A stretch of 40,822 nucleotides of DNA from JBBRXJ01 sp038248505 (lineage in GTDB: Bacteria; Bacteroidota; Bacteroidia; Bacteroidales; JBBRXJ01). Under the pieces are notes generated by a model that did not search any database, was not told where the DNA came from, and saw only the letters and a program-made list of their open reading frames with translations. The translations under genes were made by a program, and so were the position numbers. This document shows positions 33,006-40,822 of the stretch, piece by piece (position 1 is the first letter of the stretch; each line of letters starts with the position of its first letter). Location: NCBI GenBank assembly GCA_038248505.1, contig JBBRXJ010000023.1, positions 1-40,822 of the forward strand, in the 5' to 3' direction.

Positions 33006-33805
33006 TGCATAATCTTGAGCAGTCCATGATCGTAAACAGCAACGAGTTTTTCTTTTTTAAATAGAATAAGACTACTAACTAATGAATCAATACCACCAGG
33101 ATAACTACTGCCAATACCAATATATTCGCCGCCGGCTAATTTGTAATGAAAAGTCCACTTTGGTACAACATCGGCAGTTCCGTTACTTTTGAGTCGATAC
33201 ATAGCAGACCAATTAAATGAATGTGTTTCTCCTGAGAGATAATATACTTTACCATTCGATGTAACATCCCATGCATGGCGTGCTTTAAAATATGCAGCAG
33301 CATCAGCCCAAATGGGTTTTACCCAAGCAAAAGCAGTAGGTACACCATTTACAAAATTGTTGTTTAAACGACCAATAAAATAGCCGCCGTTATTTGCTTT
33401 GCTATCTTGGGTAGTACCTGAAATGTACATATCGCCGGTTGCTTGGCCGGGTTGATTTGTAGTTTTAATAAACATGATATCTTCAGCAGCACCTTGTGGC
33501 AAATGAACTACATTCAGTATGGTTTGCATATCACTGCTAAGCTGAATAATAAAGGCATAGCGATTGGTTGTGGTAAGTGCATTGGTAACTCCGGTGGGCG
33601 TAATTAGGGTACGCGGAACGGAAATGTCAATCCAATTTAGATTATCGGCATAGCCCGAAACTAAGAAAGTGCCATCAGATAGTTGAAGCACATCATAAAA
33701 ACATTCCTTGCCTGAATTACCAGCATAACTTAAAATGCTTTGTTGTGCATGAATGTGTAATGCAACAAATAACAAAAGGAAGAGCAGCGTATAATTTCTT
33801 TTCAT
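32927..33805 (-). CDS. Fragment 1 (N-terminal) of the broken T9SS protein
   Basis: The 292-residue reading frame as it stands. Residues 1-260 or so are authentic; the tail after YDHG is out of frame and ends by chance. Confidence 0.6.
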   Translation of the reverse strand: MKRNYTLLFLLLFVALHIHAQQSILSYAGNSGKECFYDVLQLSDGTFLVSGYADNLNWIDISVPRTLITPTGVTNALTTTNRYAFIIQLSSDMQTILNVVHLPQGAAEDIMFIKTTNQPGQATGDMYISGTTQDSKANNGGYFIGRLNNNFVNGVPTAFAWVKPIWADAAAYFKARHAWDVTSNGKVYYLSGETHSFNWSAMYRLKSNGTADVVPKWTFHYKLAGGEYIGIGSSYPGGIDSLVSSLILFKKEKLVAVYDHGLLKIMQWYNLMATVVLKPESGLWIKCSLVLV

Positions 33806-33963
33806 ATGATTTCTTTTAATTATTACTTTGGTTTTAGGGTATCATATCAAATTTACTTAATAAATAGATACAAAATGTGAATGTTTAATATTATTCTTCA
33901 AAGCAATTGATTACTATATCAATGATATAACTCAGTACATGTTATATATAGTCTTATATCAAG

Positions 33964-34599
33964 TTAAAATGATACTGCTGCTTTTATTTGAAAATTAAAT
34001 AGCATAAATACTCCCGGCTTAAAAAAGTATTTTGTTCTGTCGTTAGTGTTCAATTTATTGGGTATGCCGGCAATGAATCCAACTGTTGGTTCAATGGTAA
34101 AGATATTTCCGTATTTATAGCCAATGTCTAAACCTACACCATGTATTATTCCTTTTTCATGAATGGTTTTAACCAATGTTGCAGTTTTATCTGGTTCATA
34201 GATGTTGCGGTTGGCTTTTAAATAATGATATGAAAAGCAAAAGGAAAATCCGAGTGGCGCTTCATCTTTACGTAGTACGAAAAACGGAAAAAGTTTCGCA
34301 GTAATTGCGGCTCCTTTTCCATCCATCCAATATTCTTTTTCCGTAGCGCCTAATTTATCCTTATATATGCTGTATTTGTAAATGCCTTGTTCGTACATTA
34401 ATTCTACTGAGAGGTATGGTTTTATTACTCTTTCGTAGCTAATGTTTTGGTGATATACATTCGATTTTAGAAGATATTGATTGGTAGATCCCATTAAATT
34501 ATATGAAAATACATTGGGACGAACTTCATACGCGAAGCTTCTTTGAAAGGCAAATATTGCGACTACGAATAAAAGAATGTATTGTTGTTTACGATGCAT
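33964..34599 (-). CDS. Small outer-membrane beta-barrel-like protein
   Basis: A 211-residue protein with signal peptide (MHRKQQYILLFVVAIFAFQRSFA). Alternating amphipathic strands (SYNLMGSTNQYLLKSNVYHQ, FSFCFSYHYLK, HGVGLDIGYKYG, PGVFMLFNFQIKAAVSF) and the final Phe fit a small barrel in the outer membrane. I recognise no family. It begins 22 bases after the large SprB-like gene and is probably co-transcribed, as an outer-membrane partner follows sprB in gliding bacteria; that parallel is an inference. Confidence 0.7.
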   Translation of the reverse strand: MHRKQQYILLFVVAIFAFQRSFAYEVRPNVFSYNLMGSTNQYLLKSNVYHQNISYERVIKPYLSVELMYEQGIYKYSIYKDKLGATEKEYWMDGKGAAITAKLFPFFVLRKDEAPLGFSFCFSYHYLKANRNIYEPDKTATLVKTIHEKGIIHGVGLDIGYKYGNIFTIEPTVGFIAGIPNKLNTNDRTKYFFKPGVFMLFNFQIKAAVSF

Positions 34600-34621
34600 A
34601 ACTAACTCAAAAAAGCAGAGA

Positions 34622-37600
34622 TTATCTCAAAATTGTTACTTGCCCTGTTAATGGTAAATAACCTACATTTAAATCGATGATGTAGTGATATGAATCGAAA
34701 GGCAATTTGTATTTTTTGTCAAATCCATTCCAAGGAGTACTATAACCTTTTGATGAAAATAATAACATACCCCAACGATTATAAACTTCAATGATACAAT
34801 CGGGATAGTAGTAATTCAAATCTTTTATATTCCATACATCATTTATTCCATCACCATTTGGTGAAAAAGCAGTGGGAACATCAATGCAAATTTCTTTTTC
34901 GGCATCGATTTGAATTGTAGTATCAACGGAGCATCCATTTTGGTCAGTAACGGTAAGACTATATTCATCGGGTGGGAGATTTGATATCATTTGACTATCA
35001 TTTCCGTTAGACCAGATGAGGGAGTATGGTTCTGTGATGCCGGAAATAATAGCGGCGATTGAACCGCTATTATCGAGCGGACAAACAGGTTGAATCGTAA
35101 TCAACTGCAACGATATTTTGTTGATTGCATTAATGATTATTGACTTTGGATTTTCGCAGCCATCCTGATTTGTGACGGTGGCAGAATAAGATCCGGCACT
35201 TAAGCCGGAAATATTTGCATCGGTATTGCCATTTGACCAATTAAAAATATAACTACCGATTTCATTTGGTACAATTTCGAGTGATGCTAAATCACCATAG
35301 CATTTTAGGGATTCCGTTTCATTTATTGAATATTCAAATCCCGGTGTTTTAGCAATAGTGAAAGACGTCACTAATGAATCGCCGCGAGTATCCGTAATCG
35401 TTAAAGTATAGTCTCCGATGCTGAGGTTGGTATGGTTCCTCGTTGTTTTGCCATTATCCCAATTATAGCTATAGGGCTTCACGCCACCGGTTACATCATT
35501 AATTATTATTGAACCGTCATTATCGCTAACACATCCAACATTATCTGCAGTGTAAATAATACTTATTGGCTGTGGCACATATATTGTAACCAGATAAAAT
35601 GTAGTGCTAGAACATCCGGTATTAAAATCCGTATCCGTAATAAAAAAGCCGGATGATGCAGCGACATCGGTACCCCAATCGATTATTATATCGCTTCCTG
35701 AATTTGTACCATCAATGGTTCCACCGGTAGTAGTCCAGTTATAGGTATGTGCAGGTTTTGCTGTCAGGGAATAAGTTACGTTTTGCTGACCTGCATATAC
35801 CGATGTAGTATAAGATGTAAGCGTTGGAATTGGAAGTGCATTTACCGATATCGCAATAACTTTGCTAATGGAACAACTACGGCCGGTGTAGGCTTTGTTA
35901 ACTATTACAGTGTAATTTGAATTTGATGTGGGCGCAATGTTTATGCTTGCCGTATTTTCTGTTGTTGACCACAAATATGAAGTACCGCCGCTTGCATTTA
36001 ACGTTGTTGATGAAGCGGAACAAACGCTCGTGTTTCCTGCGATGGTAGGAATCGGCAATTTGTAGGCTGTAACAACCACGCTATCCTTGTTATTGCAGCC
36101 AGATGCATCTTGTACGAAAACATAATATTTACCCGAGTCGCTTGCATTAATGTAGGGATAATCGCCGGAAAAAATGGTTGAACCTTTAAACTTCCAGGTA
36201 TAATTTGTAAATCCGAAGCCTGCGTTTAATATGGTGTTTTCACCCTGGCAAATATATTTTGTAAAACCCAATTCTACACCCGGTAATGGACTTTCAGTTA
36301 CTGTATATGAAGCAGAAAAATTGCATGCTTTTGAATCGGTAATAGTAATTATAAATGAACCTGCAGATATATCAGAAAGAGGATTTGCAGTTGATGAAAC
36401 CGACCATTGATATGTATATGGTGATGTGCCACCGCTTGCCGTAACGGAAATGGAGCCATTGGATCCGCCTTTACATGTAACGTTGCTGATGCTTGATGTA
36501 GCAGCAATGACCGCAGACTGACTGATAATGAAGTTGGATATTTTTACTACACCATCATTATCATTAACCGTTACAATATATGCTCCCGCAGAGAGTGAAG
36601 AAACATTTTGTGTAGTAGCATTTGTGCTCCATTTAAAAGTGTAGGGTGTGGCGCCACCTGCCGCACTAATACTGATAGCGCCATTACTTGCACCATTACA
36701 TAAGACATGAGTTATTACCGGGGTTATATTAATTGAGCCCGGTTCGGTAATGGTGTAGCTTGCGGTACGATTGCAGCCTTTGGTATCGGTAATAATTATA
36801 TCGTAGGTGCCTGCAGATACTGACGAAATATCCTGATTGGTATTTGCATTGCTCCACGAGTAGGTATAAGGAAATGAACCGCCTGAAATTGTTAGATTGA
36901 TAGCCCCTGTGTTTTCGCCATTAACGGCAACGTCTGTAACAACAGCCGATTCAGAAAGTAGTGATGGTTGTGTAATATTATAGGATGATGATTTGGTACA
37001 ACCATTAACATCGGTAAGTGTTACTGAATAGGTAGCGGCACTGAGTGATGATATATTTTGTGATGTTGCACCAATACTCCACGAGTAGGTGTAAGGCAAT
37101 GTGCCACCGTTAGAATTTAAATTTATTGAAGCATTATTTCCGCCGTTGCATGATATGGTACTTGTAGTAGCGGCAATGATTAATGCGACGGAAGGTTGCG
37201 TTACTGTTAATGAATAACTTGATGTGCACGCATTTTGATCGGTTACCGTTACTGTATAACTACCTGTTGTGAGTGATGAATTAGAAGACGATGATTGACC
37301 ATTATTCCAAGAATAAGAATATGGTGATAGACCTCCGGCGGGAGTAATGCTTATGGAGCCATTATTACCACCGTTGCATAAAATATTGGTGGAGGTAACA
37401 TTTGATAAAGACATAGTTGATGCAGGCTGAGTGATGGTGAACGAACCACTCAGCATACATGCATTCTTATCTGTGATGCTAAGATTGTAACTCCCGGCAG
37501 TGAGCGACGCTACATTGGTTGTAAGAGCGCCATTACTCCAACTATACGTATAGGGCGAAGTGCCGCCTGATGTAGTAATAGCAATGGCGCTGGATGATGC

Positions 37601-40561
37601 ACCATAACATGGAACATTTGTAATAGTATTTGTTTGTGATAATGCAGCAGTGGGTTGAGTTGTTGTAAAACTTGCAGTGATACTACATGAATTAAAATCG
37701 GTAATTGTTAGCGTGTATGTTCCACTGGTAAGCGACAACGCATTCTTTGTTGTTGCCCCATTGTTCCAACTATAGTTGTAGGGTGATGTGCCGCCCGAAG
37801 CAGTAGCATCAATTTCACCATTATTACCACCAAAACAGGATATGTTTTTAATGCTGCCGCTTTGCCCAATAGCATTCGGTTGGCTAACAGTATACGACAC
37901 TGATCTTGTCGATCCGTTCTGATCGGTAACAGCAAGAGAATAGCTTCCTGCAGTAAGCGCCGATGTATTTTTTGAAGTTACCCCATTACTCCAGCTAAAG
38001 GTGTAGGGTGTTTGTCCGCCTGATATTGAAATATTAATGCTACCATTGCTGCCGCTATTGCAAAGTACATTGGAGATAGTAGGAGATATATTTATATTAC
38101 CAGGTTCTGAAATGGAGTAGATGCTGCTTACCGAGCAACCTTTGTTATCGGTTATTACAATACTATAATTTCCTGCAGTTGCCGACGAAATATCTTGTGC
38201 CGTAGAACCGCTATTCCATGAATAAGTATACGGTGAAGTTCCGCCATTAACGCTGATATTAATAGCACCGTTGCTGCCTCCATATACAAGAACATCTGTA
38301 ATTGAAGAAGTATGTAACAGTGCTGTTGGTTGGGTAATGGAATAACTTGCTGATACAGTGCAGGCATTTTTATCGGTGGTGGTAAGTGTATATGTTCCGG
38401 TGGTAAGCGTTGAAATATCTTTTGTGGTAGCGCCATTATTCCAACTATAAGTATAAGCAGTTGTTCCACCGTTTGGCGTTATTGTTATGGCTCCGCTAGA
38501 AGTATTATTACATTGTACAGCGGCAGTGACTCCTGGAATGGAAAGAGTCGCTGTAGGCTGTGTTAAGGCTATACTGGCAGTTATAGTACAGGTTTTAGTA
38601 TCGGTTATTGTTACTGTATAGGTGCCACTTACAAGCGATAAAGTATGCTTTGTCGTTACACCATTATTCCATGAATAATTGTATGGTGATGTTCCACCGG
38701 CGGCGGTTACATCTATATCTCCGGTGCTGCCTGAATAGCAGAGTACATTCGTAACAGTATTTGTTTGCGATAATGCCGACACCGGTTGTGTAATAGTATA
38801 GCTTGCCGATACATTGCAATTATTGGCATCATTAATATTAACGCTGTATGTGCCATTGCTACGACCGGTAATGCTTTGAGTAGTAGCACCGGTATTCCAA
38901 ATATAGGTGTATGCTGATGTGCCTCCGGCTATCGTAATATTTACAGCGCCGGTAGCTGTACTGTTGCAGTTTATATTGGTTACAACACCCGTTGAAATAG
39001 ATAGCGATGATGTAGGTTGCGTAATACTATATGAAGCAGTTGATGTACATCCTTTACTATCTGTAATTGTGAGATTATAATTTCCTGCAGTTTTTGAGTT
39101 TAGATCTTGTGATAGAGCCGCGTTACTCCATGAATACGTGTATGCCAATGTTCCGCCTGCTACGGTAACATCAATAGCTCCATTATTTGAACCATTGCAG
39201 AGAACGTTTGAGATGCTTGCTGTTTGTGTGAGTGCTGTTAGTTGTGTAATTATATAGGAGTAGGTTTGACTGCAACTATTGTTGTCGGTAATAGTTAGAT
39301 TGTACGTTCCGGCAGTTACCGAACTAATATCTTTTGATGTTACACCGTTCGACCACGAATATTGGATGGGTGTTGTGGCTCCTGCAACAGTAATATTTAC
39401 AGCACCTCCGGCGGCCCCTGCACATGAAATGTTGGTTTGGGTTGCTGAATTTGAAAATCCCGAAACAGTTATTGAGTCTACATTTGTCGAACGTTCGCCG
39501 CCATTTGATTCAATACGCACATAATATTTTCCGGTTGATAATGCGCTTGGCAGTGTGCAACTAATGGGTGATGTGGTAGCGTTACCAAGAGAAACCGGAC
39601 TTGCCGGAAATGTTTTTGAATTAATATTTGAGAGTTGTGTAGTATAGGTGTGTGTGCCCGGTATGCTTGTGTTAAAAGTAATATTAAAATTACTTGCAGG
39701 ATATGCACAAAAACTATGGCTTGACAAACCGGTTATAGAAAGAGAGCCGCAGGCTAGGAATTTAATAACATTGGTGCGGTATGCTGTATAGCAAGGTGTA
39801 CCCGTTTGCATAATCATATATACCGAATCGCAAGGTTGCAGTGTATCGCAACTCCATGTGGTTACATTACTTGCAACAACATTTAAATTCAAATACCAAT
39901 CGTATGAAATTGTTGCCTGGGGATTTACAAAAGCCGATGCAAAATTTACGGTACTACCGCAGGCCGGATTTGTTCCTGAAGAGATGCTGATACTTGCTGA
40001 TGAGGCTGGGCCACCATTTATATTTACGCTTGATTCTACGGCATCAAATTCCAGTCGGGTTGAACCTGTGGAGACTTCAAATACTAATTTATAGTTACCT
40101 GCAACGACTGGAGGGAAATTGAATTTCTTATTCGTCCAAATCGTATCATAAACCCCATTTACAACAATATAGCTACTCACCGCTGTTAATGCCAAGGTAC
40201 CCTGATTTTCAAGCTGTATACGATATCGTGCGTTTTGTAGGGGTAAATATCCTCCGGTACGAAACCAAAGTGATACCCATTCACTGGTGGTGGTGCCTGA
40301 GAGTGTAAATGCAGCGGTTCGCAGCCAATTGGGAGTAGGAGCGCCTAAGCCGGAGGCTCCTGCACCGCTTTCACATTGACGTAATTTTTGCAGAGGTGTT
40401 TTTACTCCACCTGCAATTGCCGAGGAAAGTTTATTTGAAAAAGTTGCACCAGTCCAGCATGAAGGACGCGTAGTGGTTTCTTCAAAACCTTGAAAGTACT
40501 GTGCATTTATATGCAAGACAGCGGTAGCCAAAAACGTGCATATAAATAGTATCTTTCTCAT
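34622..40561 (-). CDS. Giant SprB-repeat surface protein with type B (CHU_C) sorting domain
   Basis: A 1979-residue secreted protein. Signal peptide 1-20 (MRKILFICTFLATAVLHINA). Residues about 20-190 look like a jelly-roll domain (FQGFEETTTRPSCW, FRTGGYLPLQNARYRIQ); 190-375 Ig-like. From about 379 to 1424 there are 14 consecutive SprB-type repeats of ~75 residues, each reading 'CnGg.nG.I.i...GG..PYtYsWsnG' and ending 'TDnngC...yt.tqP'. Next come two or three Ig/PKD-like domains, then three more SprB-like repeats (about 1675-1885). The end (CIDVPTAFSPNGDGIND, EVYNRWG, ...TGQVTILR) is a CHU_C domain, used for T9SS export of adhesins. Likely an attachment or gliding filament; unbroken despite the repeats. 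Confidence 0.92.
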   Translation of the reverse strand: MRKILFICTFLATAVLHINAQYFQGFEETTTRPSCWTGATFSNKLSSAIAGGVKTPLQKLRQCESGAGASGLGAPTPNWLRTAAFTLSGTTTSEWVSLWFRTGGYLPLQNARYRIQLENQGTLALTAVSSYIVVNGVYDTIWTNKKFNFPPVVAGNYKLVFEVSTGSTRLEFDAVESSVNINGGPASSASISISSGTNPACGSTVNFASAFVNPQATISYDWYLNLNVVASNVTTWSCDTLQPCDSVYMIMQTGTPCYTAYRTNVIKFLACGSLSITGLSSHSFCAYPASNFNITFNTSIPGTHTYTTQLSNINSKTFPASPVSLGNATTSPISCTLPSALSTGKYYVRIESNGGERSTNVDSITVSGFSNSATQTNISCAGAAGGAVNITVAGATTPIQYSWSNGVTSKDISSVTAGTYNLTITDNNSCSQTYSYIITQLTALTQTASISNVLCNGSNNGAIDVTVAGGTLAYTYSWSNAALSQDLNSKTAGNYNLTITDSKGCTSTASYSITQPTSSLSISTGVVTNINCNSTATGAVNITIAGGTSAYTYIWNTGATTQSITGRSNGTYSVNINDANNCNVSASYTITQPVSALSQTNTVTNVLCYSGSTGDIDVTAAGGTSPYNYSWNNGVTTKHTLSLVSGTYTVTITDTKTCTITASIALTQPTATLSIPGVTAAVQCNNTSSGAITITPNGGTTAYTYSWNNGATTKDISTLTTGTYTLTTTDKNACTVSASYSITQPTALLHTSSITDVLVYGGSNGAINISVNGGTSPYTYSWNSGSTAQDISSATAGNYSIVITDNKGCSVSSIYSISEPGNINISPTISNVLCNSGSNGSINISISGGQTPYTFSWSNGVTSKNTSALTAGSYSLAVTDQNGSTRSVSYTVSQPNAIGQSGSIKNISCFGGNNGEIDATASGGTSPYNYSWNNGATTKNALSLTSGTYTLTITDFNSCSITASFTTTQPTAALSQTNTITNVPCYGASSSAIAITTSGGTSPYTYSWSNGALTTNVASLTAGSYNLSITDKNACMLSGSFTITQPASTMSLSNVTSTNILCNGGNNGSISITPAGGLSPYSYSWNNGQSSSSNSSLTTGSYTVTVTDQNACTSSYSLTVTQPSVALIIAATTSTISCNGGNNASINLNSNGGTLPYTYSWSIGATSQNISSLSAATYSVTLTDVNGCTKSSSYNITQPSLLSESAVVTDVAVNGENTGAINLTISGGSFPYTYSWSNANTNQDISSVSAGTYDIIITDTKGCNRTASYTITEPGSINITPVITHVLCNGASNGAISISAAGGATPYTFKWSTNATTQNVSSLSAGAYIVTVNDNDGVVKISNFIISQSAVIAATSSISNVTCKGGSNGSISVTASGGTSPYTYQWSVSSTANPLSDISAGSFIITITDSKACNFSASYTVTESPLPGVELGFTKYICQGENTILNAGFGFTNYTWKFKGSTIFSGDYPYINASDSGKYYVFVQDASGCNNKDSVVVTAYKLPIPTIAGNTSVCSASSTTLNASGGTSYLWSTTENTASINIAPTSNSNYTVIVNKAYTGRSCSISKVIAISVNALPIPTLTSYTTSVYAGQQNVTYSLTAKPAHTYNWTTTGGTIDGTNSGSDIIIDWGTDVAASSGFFITDTDFNTGCSSTTFYLVTIYVPQPISIIYTADNVGCVSDNDGSIIINDVTGGVKPYSYNWDNGKTTRNHTNLSIGDYTLTITDTRGDSLVTSFTIAKTPGFEYSINETESLKCYGDLASLEIVPNEIGSYIFNWSNGNTDANISGLSAGSYSATVTNQDGCENPKSIIINAINKISLQLITIQPVCPLDNSGSIAAIISGITEPYSLIWSNGNDSQMISNLPPDEYSLTVTDQNGCSVDTTIQIDAEKEICIDVPTAFSPNGDGINDVWNIKDLNYYYPDCIIEVYNRWGMLLFSSKGYSTPWNGFDKKYKLPFDSYHYIIDLNVGYLPLTGQVTILR
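36290..39430. repeat. Tandem coding repeats, about 14 units of ~225 bp
   Basis: DNA of the 14 consecutive SprB-type repeats. Units differ by several to many bases, but motifs such as those for PYTYSW and GGTS recur in phase. Units 6-7 and 12-13 are close relatives (same 'EPG.INI' hinge and the same cysteine losses), which indicates a segmental duplication about 1.36 kb apart. Confidence 0.85.
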
Positions 40562-40681
40562 AGGTATTAAATAAGTTATAGGAACTTATATTAAAGATAC
40601 CCCAAAAATCGCAAATAAAAACGAGATTAGCAACTTAATTTTTTTGTAATGCCGGATAGCGTTTTTTTGGCTATATTTTGG

Positions 40682-40822
40682 TTAAAACGCAGTTTCATAA
40701 TGACTTATAATGAAATCACCCTTTTTCCCCCATGAGAGATTAAAGTCATTTCCAATAAATCTTACGGTTAAATTTTCAAGATTTGATAATCCAGTGAAGA
40801 AAAAACTTGAAGTATTTTTTGA
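40682..40822 (-). CDS. C-terminal end of a possible gene cut by the window edge
   Basis: A frame open from the right edge to TAA at 40682-40684 (46 codons), including NLTVRFIGNDFNLSWGKKG, which resembles a fibronectin-III-like strand pair. Only the tail is visible, so I cannot name it; it could also be a chance frame. Between it and the large gene start (40562-40681) lies AT-rich sequence with a weak TATCTTTA box. Confidence 0.35.
   Translation of the reverse strand, partial: SKNTSSFFFTGLSNLENLTVRFIGNDFNLSWGKKGDFIISHYETAF

Larger units (their letters stand above)
31586..33805 (-). pseudogene. T9SS type A sorted protein broken by two frameshifts
   Basis: Three overlapping frames make one ~739-residue protein. 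Frame 1 (from ATG 33805) has a signal peptide (MKRNYTLLFLLLFVALHIHAQ) and runs to YDHG; adding one base at about 33023-33025 leads into TAQDYAMVQPDG of the next frame. The second frame reaches NPVTTLNYVKAK; skipping one base in the T-run at 31834-31838 leads into ITTTSIWNVQPNPALNGYVE of the third. The end (PNP..., LLGKTLVSYNKAAG, ...FTKKIISK) is a type A sorting domain. The middle shows repeated YISG/VVG-type strands like a beta-propeller. Two independent breaks in one gene suggest decay or errors in this stretch of the assembly. Confidence 0.8.

Noticed and set aside
36290..39430. Could the tandem repeats be a CRISPR array?
   Set aside because: Units are ~225 bp, in phase with a single long reading frame, and translate to SprB-type repeats.

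Overview
The window looks like a piece of a Bacteroidota (Bacteroidetes) chromosome. It is AT-rich. Several promoters match the Bacteroidota pattern TTTG-N18-20-TAnnTTTG and recognisable Shine-Dalgarno sites are scarce. Proteins carry type IX secretion (T9SS) sorting domains of type A and type B, and the T9SS protein PorZ, SprB-type repeats and an ATP synthase a subunit with a signal peptide are all present. I cannot name a genus.

Left edge (1-2460) is accessory DNA. It begins with the last 70 codons of an SMC/RecF-like ATPase, followed by a Toprim-type protein whose start codon overlaps the ATPase stop; together they resemble the last two genes of a Wadjet/MksBEFG-type system. Next come a long imperfect palindrome, a secreted-protein gene broken by a one-base deletion, and a cluster of repeated hairpin/T-tract modules. 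A tRNA-Ser(TGA) gene on the minus strand points its 3' end at this region, the usual arrangement for an island integrated at a tRNA.

Positions 2870-13274 are mostly ordinary genes: trmH, a T9SS cargo protein, a minus-strand group of exporter, glycosyltransferase and DMT transporter, a lipoprotein that looks like a Rieske domain with altered ligands, greA with a terminator-like hairpin at the start of its transcript, a HIT protein, hflX, a metallophosphoesterase and a small membrane protein.

Positions 13497-19675 hold the minus-strand F-type ATP synthase operon in the order bactofilin, AtpZ-like, small membrane protein, atpB, atpE, atpF, atpH, atpA, atpG, closed by a strong terminator. The beta and epsilon genes are not here. 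Upstream on the same strand (19761-29211) lie fabH, plsX, rpmF and DUF177 (envelope lipid synthesis and ribosome), recO, porZ, rdgB, a universal stress protein, and dnaJ with grpE.

Positions 29536-31293 (plus strand) carry a radical SAM/SPASM protein and a PPP-type phosphatase. The right end (31586-40561, minus strand) is dedicated to secreted surface proteins: a 1979-residue adhesin-like protein with 17 SprB-type repeats and a type B (CHU_C) sorting domain, a small outer-membrane barrel protein directly behind it, and a type A sorted protein broken by two frameshifts. PorZ, needed to attach T9SS cargo to the cell surface, is encoded in the same window as these cargos.
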